Origin: Vibrio sp. HI00D65
GTDB taxonomy: Bacteria > Pseudomonadota > Gammaproteobacteria > Enterobacterales > Vibrionaceae
Reading direction: 5' to 3'
Assembly (NCBI RefSeq): GCF_001635455.1
Contig: NZ_LWEH01000192.1
Coordinates: 1 to 43,087, forward strand
DNA: 43,087 nt
Position 1 is the first letter of the stretch; the number at the start of each line of letters is the position of its first letter. Under the pieces are notes generated by a model, which saw nothing but the letters and a program-made list of their open reading frames with translations, searched no databases and was not told the DNA's origin. This document shows, piece by piece, positions 30,436 to 39,590 of the stretch. Made by a program: the position numbers and the translations under genes.

Positions 30436-32397
30436 TTAGTCAAGTATCGGTTCTAATGTTTCATCCTTCATACGGGATAGAACATAGTCTTTTGATACCC
30501 CGTTTGTTGCACCCATATTGGGTTCTGCATACAAGGTTGCGTTAAATCTGAAGCGGTTTCCGTAGTTATCCTCAATCACTGATGATATTTTCTTACTATC
30601 TATCTGAGTTGAACCAGCCCAGTGCCCCCCGTTAGGCTGTGCCCACATGACAAAACGCATGGTATCGCCTTTTCTAAAGTCGATCACAGGCAACACGCTG
30701 AAAACAGAGAAGGTTCCGGCACGTTCAGTATCTACAGCATCTGTGTCAAATTGCCATGTGTCTCTGTCTCCAGACACAAAGCCGGGCTTATCGGCATTCT
30801 CAGTAGAGTATGAAAGAGGTTTTGTTTTGGTCGTACCAAACTGAAGATCGGTAGTGTAGAAACTCACACCAGCACAGTCTCCACCATTACAGTTTCCACT
30901 TTCGACCACTCGAGTACAAATTCCATCATCTTTAGAGTCGCTGCCGCCAGAGGCATCACGGACACAACCTCTAGCTAAAGTGGTTGATTTAGTATTCTCT
31001 ACAGGAATAAAAGAGTGATTATAGCGATTTGGCGAATATTTAAATAAGTTAGCGTTTACATAAGAAATGCCTCGTGTCCAACCATTGTAAATTCGCCAAT
31101 TTGGTTGGTCGTGGCAGTTTTCTTCATTCTTACAGACTCCTTTTATCAAAAGTGGTGTTTCTTTGATAATATCCGGATTGTTATTAATTGAACCTTTGTA
31201 GTTTCCATCTATAATGGAAACCCGTCTGGATGAGCTCCCTGTGCCTTGTGAGTTACAGTCTTGAGTGTCAGCGCTCTCAATTATCTGACCATTTTCATCT
31301 TGCCAACGCTGGAATGCACAAACATTTAATGTTTTTTCCTCACCAAGGAAGTTTGCTTTATACCTTAGCCAAAAAGTCGTGCTTCTTAGGCCTCGCGCCG
31401 TTGGCATCTTCTTATCTTCTGGTAAATTGTTTCTTGCATTTTTACCCGGCAGGCTAGATTGATACCTTGGATCTTTTTCATAATCGACAAAGATTTCATT
31501 ATCTTTCACTAAATCTTCGGGTAGGCCTGCGTCATTTCTCCCATAGCGGCCCAAATGAAGATAGTACTGCGCTTCTTCTTGCGTAATATCAACCAAAGGG
31601 CAAGAATATTCATCATCCTCGGCATCTTCGGTTAAACAAGCTCGATATCTAATTTCGATGGGTTTTTGCATTCGACCATTATTGTAGAGACCTGTGCCAT
31701 TGATGCTTGTGTCAACAGAAATATCAAAAAATGTCAGGTCACGTATGTTATCTCCTTTAAACTCTACGTTTTGATTTTGCTCATCAATAACATCCCACTT
31801 AGCTTTGCTGTTGTTCCAAGTAAAAACGTAGTAGTCACCCTTTTTAATTTTTAAATTTTCATGTGTGTTTCCGAGCATGGCGTTATCAACATATGTATCA
31901 TATGTAGCTTGTGACCTTACTAAAATCTTACTAGCTTTACCTTTTTGTATCGGTAGATGCAGTAGACTATTCCAGTTAGCATCAGCAACATAATAACTTA
32001 TATATTTCTCATCATTTGGGATCTGATTTCCCACAGTATTCGGAGACGATTCATTTTTAAGACGCCAAGCAGATAAATGACCATCGAAAATGACATCTAA
32101 TTTGTCATTCGTGTGCATTTCTAATGAACCAAAGCCCATTAAATTGCCAACCAATCTTGATGACCACGTCGCGTATGCTTTAAAAGTAACTACATCACCA
32201 TTTTCTGGATATACTGGCAAATAAATTTCCGGCTGGTGATTCCCATCGCTTGTTTGGATAATAATATTGGAATCGTTACTAGGTAGTCTTCCCTGAACTA
32301 AGTCATTAGGAGAGTAAGTTCCTGCATTACATGTTGTCGCTACAGCAAGGGCTGCTAAAGTAAAAACGGATATAGGGTAACGCTTTCTTCTGAACAT
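30436..32397 (-). CDS. Large secreted protein of unknown function
   Basis: The 653-residue protein has a Sec signal peptide (FRRKRYPISVFTLAALAVAT, cleavage near CNA/G). The mature chain is acidic, rich in Asn, Asp and aromatics, with paired Cys clusters (for example VCKNEENCHDQ and ESGNCNGGDCAG) suggesting disulfides, and beta-type segments such as RFVMWAQPNGGHWAGSTQ. I recognise no family. It is directly upstream of the RHS pair on the same strand (140-base gap with a hairpin) and could be co-expressed with it. A degenerate copy of its N-terminal 60-residue region lies 1.1 kb upstream, so the family has been duplicated here. Confidence 0.65.
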   Translation of the reverse strand: MFRRKRYPISVFTLAALAVATTCNAGTYSPNDLVQGRLPSNDSNIIIQTSDGNHQPEIYLPVYPENGDVVTFKAYATWSSRLVGNLMGFGSLEMHTNDKLDVIFDGHLSAWRLKNESSPNTVGNQIPNDEKYISYYVADANWNSLLHLPIQKGKASKILVRSQATYDTYVDNAMLGNTHENLKIKKGDYYVFTWNNSKAKWDVIDEQNQNVEFKGDNIRDLTFFDISVDTSINGTGLYNNGRMQKPIEIRYRACLTEDAEDDEYSCPLVDITQEEAQYYLHLGRYGRNDAGLPEDLVKDNEIFVDYEKDPRYQSSLPGKNARNNLPEDKKMPTARGLRSTTFWLRYKANFLGEEKTLNVCAFQRWQDENGQIIESADTQDCNSQGTGSSSRRVSIIDGNYKGSINNNPDIIKETPLLIKGVCKNEENCHDQPNWRIYNGWTRGISYVNANLFKYSPNRYNHSFIPVENTKSTTLARGCVRDASGGSDSKDDGICTRVVESGNCNGGDCAGVSFYTTDLQFGTTKTKPLSYSTENADKPGFVSGDRDTWQFDTDAVDTERAGTFSVFSVLPVIDFRKGDTMRFVMWAQPNGGHWAGSTQIDSKKISSVIEDNYGNRFRFNATLYAEPNMGATNGVSKDYVLSRMKDETLEPILD

Positions 32398-33221
32398 AAT
32401 ATCGCTCTACATTTATCTGATGGTTAAGTTTTTTATGAGGAAAGCCTAAAGAATATTGAGTTAATTATTAATTAAACTTCAGGCCAGTTTATTGTGCTCA
32501 GACACGTTATGTTTTTTAATCAAACCAGTAAAATAAAAAAAAATAAAAAATAACATATATTTTTGAATGAGAGTAATTAGATAAAAAAACATAAATCTCA
32601 TTACTTATTTTTAAAAAATTGGAATAGAAGATTCACACTCTATTCCCTAAGAGCATATGGAGTACAAACTTACTATGTATATATAATGAAAACAGGACGG
32701 TATCTCTGTGACATTAATCTCATGTCGTGCTATCCAGCTTTCCTGGTACTGACAAGCAACTTTCGAATTGTTTGTGCAAGCTCCGAATATAAAGCCTATA
32801 ACGGGCTTTTTACGCTATTCAGTGTGTAACTAAATAAAGAAGCTACGATCTGGTTGTGCCTATTCACCACTTTTTATCGCACCGCATCAAAAAAAGTCAC
32901 CAGTTGCAATAGACACAATTGTGCATCAACGTACTCTTATGGTGTGATAAGCGGATAGGTTGAAAACAAATCGAGTGGGTGCGCAAGACATGCCAATATG
33001 GTCCTTATTTATCACAAAAAACTTATAGTTAAGGTAAATGGGAAACCCGGAGTCCCACGTGTTGGTCTATCTTTAAAATTGGTGACAAAATAAAGATAGC
33101 GGTAAGATAAAAATCCAATATGCTTCAAAGGAAAGAGGCATATCAAATTTTTTGTTTGGGAAGATAATAATTCTTTCAGGGTTTGGATGAGTAGATGTAT
33201 AAATACTTGCGTTTTAATTGC
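32398..33221. other. Long intergenic region, no gene supported
   Basis: Strongly AT-rich near 32500-32640. A TATAAT box at 32682-32687 is followed by a plus-strand terminator-like hairpin (AAAGCC 32791-32796 / GGCTTT 32804-32809, then T), which could bound a small RNA. A TATCTTTA/TAAAGATA inverted repeat lies at about 33068-33096. No open frame has coding character. Confidence 0.4.
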
Positions 33222-33415
33222 ATGACATCTAATTTGTCATTCGTGTGCATTTCTAATGAAACAAAGCCCATTAAATTACCAACCAATATTGATAACCATG
33301 TCGCGTATGCTTGAAAAGAAACTGTGTCACCATTTAATGGATATGCAGGTAAATAAATTTTTAGATTCCAACTCCCATCCATTGTTTGGATTATAATATG
33401 GGAACCTTGGTTGAT
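33222..33415 (-). pseudogene. Relic of the N-terminal region of the 653-residue secreted protein
   Basis: About 190 bases align with 32098-32290 at roughly four bases in five. The translated relic reads IYLPAYPLNGDTVSFQAYAT and GNLMGF.SLEMHTNDKLDV, beside IYLPVYPENGDVVTFKAYAT and GNLMGFGSLEMHTNDKLDV in the intact gene. The signal peptide is gone and the frame leaves the homology after DKLDV. It appears to be the remnant of a tandem duplication or an ancestral copy. Confidence 0.85.
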
Positions 33416-33434
33416 TCAGTTGTTACTGGCAGGC

Positions 33435-34157
33435 TTAATTTAAATAATCATGAATCAGTACTACTTTAGAGCGAGCGATAGGAATTTTTTTACCTACATT
33501 CGTTAAAGAAACAAATGTATTTCTCTCTTCTTTATGGACACAGAGCAAGAGTTCTAAATTAACAATGTAGCTTCTGTGAACCCTTAAAAATTGAGTTGAA
33601 CCCAATTTAGATTCGAAACTGGCCATACTGTTTTGAGTAACGATTGTTTCAATTTGGAAATCTTTCTTGGCTAATTCAGTGAGGTTGATTTGCTGGTAGC
33701 GCCCAATACTCTCGATATAGCTAATATCCTTAGGAAGAAGACGATAAGTCCTTTTGCCATCATTAATTGAGATTTTCTTAACTGGTTTAGTCGGAAGTTG
33801 GGGATGGAGTTTCTTAACTTTCTCCAGACAGCGTTCTAGCCTTGTTTGGCGTACAGGCTTTAACATGTAGTCGACAACTTTCGTTTCGAAGGCAGTTAAA
33901 GCGTGTTTAGGATAGGCCGTCACATAAACTAAGTGGTAGGGGATGTGTTCGGTTGCAGCCGCAATATCAAACCCGTTTAGTTCTGGCATTTCAATGTCCA
34001 AAAAGACTATATCGGGCAGCATTTGAATTATTGCTTCTTTACCTTCGTAAGGGTTGTGATAGCAACCAAGGACTTCAACCTCATCAAAAGATTCTAAGAC
34101 TCGCTTCAAAGCTTTATTAGCGGCAGGTTCATCATCAATTAACAACACTCTGTGCAC
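33435..34157 (-). CDS. LytTR-type response regulator
   Basis: A 240-residue regulator of the LytR/AlgR/AgrA class. The receiver domain (1-120) has the acidic pocket (LLIDDEP), the phosphorylation site D54 (VFLDIEMPELNG), the Thr/Ser switch (VTAYP) and the Lys (MLKPV). The LytTR DNA-binding domain (about 130-238) contains ISYIESIGRYQQI and FLRVHRSYIVNL. It would bind direct repeats upstream of its targets once phosphorylated by its partner kinase. Its start overlaps the kinase gene by 23 bases, giving translational coupling. The regulated genes are unknown; nearby surface-protein genes are candidates by position only. Confidence 0.93.
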   Translation of the reverse strand: MHRVLLIDDEPAANKALKRVLESFDEVEVLGCYHNPYEGKEAIIQMLPDIVFLDIEMPELNGFDIAAATEHIPYHLVYVTAYPKHALTAFETKVVDYMLKPVRQTRLERCLEKVKKLHPQLPTKPVKKISINDGKRTYRLLPKDISYIESIGRYQQINLTELAKKDFQIETIVTQNSMASFESKLGSTQFLRVHRSYIVNLELLLCVHKEERNTFVSLTNVGKKIPIARSKVVLIHDYLN

Positions 34158-35205
34158 ACTGGTCTCCTTTAAAGTTATGACGTATTGTTATTAATCCAAA
34201 AGTACGTTGATTTCCAAAATCCATCGAGAACTCACTATTAGTGAACTCTAATTTTAGTGTATTGCTTATATTGCTATGACCACTGCCCGGCTCAAATTTA
34301 GGTATGCTGCTTTCCGGCCAACTGTTACTCACAAGAATACGGAGCTCGCCTTCGACATAGTGAATTTTCACTTTGAGTGTAATACGTTTTATTGTTTTGC
34401 TAAGGGCGTGCTTTATGACGTTTTCTACCAGAGGCAAAATCAACATAGGGGGAATGGAAAACCGTTGACAAGTACTCTCAATGTCCATGATGACCTCTAA
34501 TCGATCGACAAACCGTGCCTTTTGAATGGTCAGGTAGTGTTCAATTAAATCGATTTCAGTACCGAGTAAAATTCGTTTTTGCTCTGCAATAGCAATAGTT
34601 CCTCGGAGCAAATCGCTAAGTTCCAAGATGAGTTCCTGAGCAAGCTCCGGACGGTCAGGAATTTCACTGTGGAGTAGGTTTAATGTATTAAAGAGAAAAT
34701 GGGGGTTTGTTTGCATACGTAACAGTGAAATTTCGGACTGCTTCAAGGACATCTCAAGCTCGATACCTCTTTGCTTTAGTTGCCAGCTATGAAGAACCAC
34801 TGTGTATATCGTCACTTGCAGTAACATATTTAAATAAGTAAGCAGTTTGAGGCGGAATAGTTGAAAGACAGTGACGCTGTCGAACGTTGCTGGTGTCGTG
34901 AACCCAATATCAAAGATGGCAAAAGCGAGTGAAATCAATAGCAAGTTGATAGCAATTTCATGAAATACTGGGAGCCGAAAAGCGGTCTGACAAGTTGCCT
35001 CGAAAATGCGGCGGAATAGCCAAAACAACGCGCACTTTGAAAATGCCGCCAAGATTACATTCAGTGTCATGGCAGACGACATGGGTGGTCCCGGCATGAT
35101 GTAATAGAGAGAGGTACAAACAATGAAGGCGTTGAATATTGGCCATACAATTAACAAGGCTAGGTCTTGTTTCGACAGAGGCAGCAGCGATATTTGCAAG
35201 TTCAA
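34135..35205 (-). CDS. LytS/YehU-type sensor histidine kinase
   Basis: A 356-residue inner-membrane kinase. Four hydrophobic segments lie in the first 140 residues with little periplasmic exposure, suggesting it senses a membrane-associated signal. A short coiled segment leads to the His_kinase domain with the phospho-acceptor H169 in MQTNPHFLFNTLN. The N-box ILPLVENVIKHAL and a C-terminal HATPase domain follow, whose glycine region (GSGHSNISNTL) is less glycine-rich than usual. It is the first gene of a two-gene operon with the LytTR regulator. Confidence 0.92.
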   Translation of the reverse strand: MNLQISLLPLSKQDLALLIVWPIFNAFIVCTSLYYIMPGPPMSSAMTLNVILAAFSKCALFWLFRRIFEATCQTAFRLPVFHEIAINLLLISLAFAIFDIGFTTPATFDSVTVFQLFRLKLLTYLNMLLQVTIYTVVLHSWQLKQRGIELEMSLKQSEISLLRMQTNPHFLFNTLNLLHSEIPDRPELAQELILELSDLLRGTIAIAEQKRILLGTEIDLIEHYLTIQKARFVDRLEVIMDIESTCQRFSIPPMLILPLVENVIKHALSKTIKRITLKVKIHYVEGELRILVSNSWPESSIPKFEPGSGHSNISNTLKLEFTNSEFSMDFGNQRTFGLITIRHNFKGDQCAQSVVN

Positions 35206-35794
35206 AACAGACTCTCTAATGAATTAATGTAGGTTATCATAACGTAATTTCATTTCCCTGTAGGACCAATCGTTACCTAAATGGTGCCGAATATGCAACT
35301 AGAGATTATAGTGTTTAATCAAACGGCATCTTTCAGATAGGATTTCGTTATAAATAACATCTCGGTTACCACTGACGACGCACATTACATATTTGTGGTT
35401 CGAGATCTTTGCTCAGAACTTAGTGCGTAAACATCAAACTTGCCTCTAGCTTATCCTTATCGATGCACAGTTTTCAGTCTTTTAGCGAAAGTTAGCCTGA
35501 GAAGATAATTATTAAGTGGGGTGCATGGTGACTATATCGAAGCCACTTAATGAGGCTCCATTTCTTACATTTGCTCGATGAATGAACCTCCTCCATTACA
35601 GCACCTAGGAGTTTAAAATCTTGTAGACGGTGCTATTTGGCCTTTACGCCGGGCTTCAACATAAACCATTAGCCTTAGATGTAGCGCATATCAGAGATAT
35701 TGATGGCTCCACAACTAAGAAAGGCTCCCTAATGAGAGCCTTTCTTAGTTAGCTTCGGTGTTTATGTCTTATTAATGGAGTGTAATACTGTAAA
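35206..35794. other. Intergenic region with a 15-base-pair inverted repeat
   Basis: No gene supported. AACTAAGAAAGGCTC (35713-35727) and GAGCCTTTCTTAGTT (35736-35750) form a perfect stem about 45 bases after the sodC stop. The minus-strand tail lacks a clear T-run, but the position fits a sodC terminator. Confidence 0.5.
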
Positions 35795-36319
35795 TTATTC
35801 AACAACACCACATACCATTCTTGCTCCACCACCACCAAGTGGTTCAGGATGGTCAGAATGATTATCTCCGCCGACATGAATCATCAATGACCGGGATTTT
35901 AAATCTCTAACTTTAATCCTAGGGGCTAATACAGGTTGATTCGCAGAACCCTCATTATCAACAAATAGTGCGGGTAAATCGCCCAAATGATTATCTTTTC
36001 CCCATGGTGAACCGTGTTTATTCGTTTGCTTGGGATCTAGGTGACCACCTGCCGCACCACCGATGACTGTTTTTCCATCTATAACCATTGCAGCACAGGA
36101 TGGGTTGGTATGAACATGAAAGCCATGCAGTCCAGGGGCAATCCCGCTAAGCTCTGGTCTAAACACGGTGCCAAACTCCGTATCCTCAGCGACTATATGC
36201 CCAACCACATGGCCTTTATGTAAATCTCTCATTTTGATTATTACTTCCTCAGCAAAAGAGTTAAAAGCAGCCAAAGATGATGTTAAAAAAAGTGTTGTAA
36301 GAACAATATCTAATTTCAT
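35795..36319 (-). CDS. sodC: Periplasmic Cu/Zn superoxide dismutase
   Basis: A 174-residue enzyme with a Sec signal peptide (cleavage near NSFA/EE). It dismutates superoxide in the periplasm. Copper and zinc ligands are visible in [26 protein letters not shown], the [11 protein letters not shown] stretch and [12 protein letters not shown]. The conserved [13 protein letters not shown] end carries the catalytic Arg and the second disulfide Cys. The length is typical of bacterial SodC. It is monocistronic and flanked by accessory genes, so it may be an acquired defence against host oxidative burst (inference). Confidence 0.96.
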   Translation of the reverse strand: MKLDIVLTTLFLTSSLAAFNSFAEEVIIKMRDLHKGHVVGHIVAEDTEFGTVFRPELSGIAPGLHGFHVHTNPSCAAMVIDGKTVIGGAAGGHLDPKQTNKHGSPWGKDNHLGDLPALFVDNEGSANQPVLAPRIKVRDLKSRSLMIHVGGDNHSDHPEPLGGGGARMVCGVVE

Positions 36320-36542
36320 AAAAATCCATCGCCCATTATCGAATTAAGTAGATTGACAATTTTCTTGGCCCCCCTATATAAAACCGTTGACCAAAATTTC
36401 ATGAACTTACATTCACTTTCTGCCATTTAGTGATGGATTACGCAACAATAAATATTTGGCCGTTCGGGGGCTATTCTTATGTCTAAACAAGGGGCTCACT
36501 AACTGGAGCTGTGTCGTGTTAGCAAACTGGTATGACCTTGAG

Positions 36543-38732
36543 CTAGTCAAATTTTGGCATGTTGCTATCCTCAAGAGAAGATCTTGAAGCAAAGTATTGG
36601 TAACTAGTTACATTATCTACATTCCAACCAGAAAGGTTTTGGTTAAATAAGATTGCACTACTAAACATACTAGACATATCAATAACTGAATCGGTTTGCC
36701 ATTGTGAAATTTCAGTATCGAATGTTTCTGCATGCAAAAACATTCTGCTCATATCAGTCACAGACTTGGTTTGCCAATCTGAAATAACGCTGTTAAACTT
36801 TATTGCAAACGCAAACATATTATTCATATCAGTGACAGACCGAGTGTCCCACTCTAAAACATCAGGATTAAATGCTTGCGCGCCCCAAAACATGTGATTC
36901 ATATCAGTGACGGATCCAGTGTCCCACGGTGAAATATTTTGATTGAATGCAGCAGCAGACATAAACATGTGATTCATCTTAGTTACAGAGCTAGTTTCCC
37001 ACTCTGAAAGATCACCATTGAAATCCAATGCGTTGTCAAACATGTAGCTCATATCAGTGACAGAGATGGTTTCCCAATTTAAGGCTTCAGGGTTGAATCT
37101 CCACGCATTTTCAAACATGTGGCTCATATTGGTGACTGAACCAGTTCTCCACTCTGAAATATCACCATTGAATTTTTTTGCACCGTTAAACATGTGGCTC
37201 ATATTTGTGACAGAGCTGGTATTCCACGCTGAAATATTTCTATTAAATGTAAGTGCGTTGCTAAACATGTGGCTCATGTCAGTGACAGATCTTGTTTGCC
37301 ATTCTTTGATATCGCCATTAAATGTTTCTGCACCTTTAAACATGTGGCTCATGTCAGTGACAGAGTTGGTTTCCCAATTTAAGATATCTGTGTTGAATGC
37401 ACGTGCTCCATGAAACATGTGGCTCATATTGGTGACAGAGCTGGTTTTCCACTCTGAAATATCACCATTGAATGTTTCTGCATCGTTAAACATGTAGCTC
37501 ATATCAGTGACAGAGTCGGTCTCCCACTCTAAGGCTTCTTTGGGGTTGAATGCACTCGCACCATCAAACATGTGACTCATATTGGTTACAGAGCCGGTTT
37601 TCCATGCTGAAATTTCACCATTGAATGAAGATGCTCCCTTAAACATACCCTCCATTCTCGTAACAGAGCTGGTGTCCCATCTTGAAATATCACGATCGAA
37701 TGAACGTGCACCGGCAAACATGTATGCCATATTGGTTACAGTGTTGGTTTTCCAATCTGAAATATCTCCATTGAATTCCTCTGCATTATAAAACATCCCT
37801 GATAATGATGTCATTCCATCGATATTATAAGACGCTATATAGGATTCATCATTTGTCAATATTGCTTTGTATAACTCTTTGTTTGGCGTTTGAGCAAGCT
37901 GCTCTTCTGAAATACTTGTTGCTGCAATATAAGAAGAATCATTCACAAGCTCTGGTAGATCCCAGTCTGAGAGATCTTGTCTAAAATTAAATGCACCTAA
38001 AAACATCCCCTCAATGGTTTTTACTTTATTTAAGTTCTGCCATGAAACATTGCCATTAAAAGCTGAGTTTAAGAACATATAGTCCATTGAAACAACGTTA
38101 CTGGTATCCCAATTTGTTAAGTCTAAGTCTGAAATACGGCTATCAATTCCTGAAAATAAGCAAGTCATGTCTTTAATAGAAGATGTATCGTAACTTTCGA
38201 TCTCAGCAACAGTCCCAGTATTAATAAGAGCAGCCAATGGAGCAACGTTCGGGTCTTTTGAAACGTAGTTGTCACAAAAATTAGAAAGACTTAACCGACG
38301 AACAATGAAATCATTACTGTCAATTTTAGCCAGTGATGCCGATATTGATGCCGTCTCGATATAAGCAGCTTCCTGCTTATTTCTTGTCATGATCAGTCCG
38401 TCCGAAGCAACGTAAAAAAGGTCACCAGCCTCCTCATCCGATGTTTCCCACTTTACAGTGTCGGTAATATCACGCTGTGAACCATCACTAAAATGACCAA
38501 TAGCTTTTACATAAAAATCTGAACCATCAAAAACTCCAAACTGACGATTAGTTTCCTTAGAGAAAACACTGATGCTTTCTAATTTGAGTGGGCCTGGTAC
38601 CTCTGGTGATCCTGGTTCCTCTGGTGTTCCTGGTACCTCTGGTGCTTTGGCCGATTCGCCTGATGAGGAATTGCAACCCGTTAATATTGATAATGCTATT
38701 GGTAAAAGTAGGGGAATAAAATGTTTTTTCAT
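36543..38732 (-). CDS. Lipoprotein with DUF285/BspA-like repeats
   Basis: The 729-residue protein begins with a lipoprotein signal (lipobox LTGC, residue 20). A Pro/Glu/Gly linker (PEVPGTPEEPGSPEVPGP) follows, then a bacterial Ig-like (BIG2-type) domain at about 50-140 with FVKAIGHFSDGSQRDITD-type sequence. From about residue 170 to the end run at least 16 repeats of about 25 residues, of the form FNGDISEW.T.SVTNMSHMF.GA, the DUF285 pattern of leucine-rich-repeat-like surface proteins. It is likely an outer-membrane adhesin. Repeats 1-11 alternate between an 'FNGDI' type and a divergent type, implying expansion by two-unit (150-base) duplication. AAGAAG precedes the ATG. A relic of a related gene lies upstream. 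Confidence 0.88.
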   Translation of the reverse strand: MKKHFIPLLLPIALSILTGCNSSSGESAKAPEVPGTPEEPGSPEVPGPLKLESISVFSKETNRQFGVFDGSDFYVKAIGHFSDGSQRDITDTVKWETSDEEAGDLFYVASDGLIMTRNKQEAAYIETASISASLAKIDSNDFIVRRLSLSNFCDNYVSKDPNVAPLAALINTGTVAEIESYDTSSIKDMTCLFSGIDSRISDLDLTNWDTSNVVSMDYMFLNSAFNGNVSWQNLNKVKTIEGMFLGAFNFRQDLSDWDLPELVNDSSYIAATSISEEQLAQTPNKELYKAILTNDESYIASYNIDGMTSLSGMFYNAEEFNGDISDWKTNTVTNMAYMFAGARSFDRDISRWDTSSVTRMEGMFKGASSFNGEISAWKTGSVTNMSHMFDGASAFNPKEALEWETDSVTDMSYMFNDAETFNGDISEWKTSSVTNMSHMFHGARAFNTDILNWETNSVTDMSHMFKGAETFNGDIKEWQTRSVTDMSHMFSNALTFNRNISAWNTSSVTNMSHMFNGAKKFNGDISEWRTGSVTNMSHMFENAWRFNPEALNWETISVTDMSYMFDNALDFNGDLSEWETSSVTKMNHMFMSAAAFNQNISPWDTGSVTDMNHMFWGAQAFNPDVLEWDTRSVTDMNNMFAFAIKFNSVISDWQTKSVTDMSRMFLHAETFDTEISQWQTDSVIDMSSMFSSAILFNQNLSGWNVDNVTSYQYFASRSSLEDSNMPKFD
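36590..37800 (-). repeat. Tandem ~75-base repeats inside the DUF285 gene
   Basis: About 16 units recur every 75 bases (one of 78), with near-identical cores such as 'aacatgtggctcatatt.gtgacagagctggt' written on the plus strand in pieces. Open frames on the plus strand across this region are artefacts of the repeats. Confidence 0.9.
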
Positions 38733-39139
38733 TGATATATCTTCTTAAAATTAAACGTTATAGGGAAATAGTTGCCTTCATCAATATAAAAATTTCCAGT
38801 TTTTTGTTGAGGTATTGCTTTAGGTCTCAAACATCACCACGCCTCTTGTTTCATTGTTGATATCTATGTGTCTGTGATTGTTTTTAGTATTCTAATGAAT
38901 ATATTGATCAGCTGGAGCCTGGAGTGTGTGTTTGGGTCTATTTGAGGTACGTTTAGGAGGGGGGGGAATGCAAAATGCGGTTCGATAGCCGGTGCTACCT
39001 TAGTTGTCAGTATCTGTGTTGATATTTGTAGTCAATGAGTCGATTTAAAGCAACCTCCACTATAGCTCTTATTAGGAAATTGGATAATTGTGCGGGTGTA
39101 AGGGCAAAGCCTACATCAAGATCTGAGTGGTCCTCTATA

Positions 39140-39300
39140 TTCATAATCCAAAAAACGAAAGGTTTGAGTACAAACATGAGTGCATCCTTAAATATATAGA
39201 TTGTATTAGTGACAGCGCTGGTTATCATTTTGATTTATTATCATAGAAGGTTTCAGCGAAGAGAAACATGTCACGCGCTTCACATACAATAGTATCTTCT
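39140..39300 (-). pseudogene. Relic of a second DUF285-repeat gene
   Basis: In one minus-strand frame DMFLFAETFYDNKSK is followed by stops. The adjacent frame resumes ITSAVTNTIYIFKDALMF. Together they match the repeat pattern 'MF..AETFN..IS.W.TSSVTNM..MFKGA.'. The frameshift, the stops and the lack of a start mark it as a decayed copy. The rest of 38733-39584 is AT-rich with no gene; a G8 run sits at about 38959. Confidence 0.6.
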
Positions 39301-39590
39301 GTTGAGGATGAAGATTCATTTTAAATCAGCCTAGACTAAAGCTTTATATCGGCTTTAGAGATCCATTGATGGTAATATTATTAACAATGTCTATTTCCTT
39401 TTGGTAAGTAAAATTTACCTCTTCCAGAAAATTTATTGATGTGAATCTACCTAAATTTTCTTGTTCATGTTACCGTGAATATAAATATTATTTAAATTCT
39501 ATGAATTACGCTATTTATTTTAAGCTGCAAAGTAGGCATATGAAAGTTATGTTGGTATAATTAAATTCTTTAATCAAGACTTTCTTGTTG

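Noticed and set aside
37057..37791. Plus-strand open frames of 118 and 69 codons inside the DUF285 gene
   Set aside because: They are mirror-frame shadows of the 75-base repeats and have no ribosome sites.
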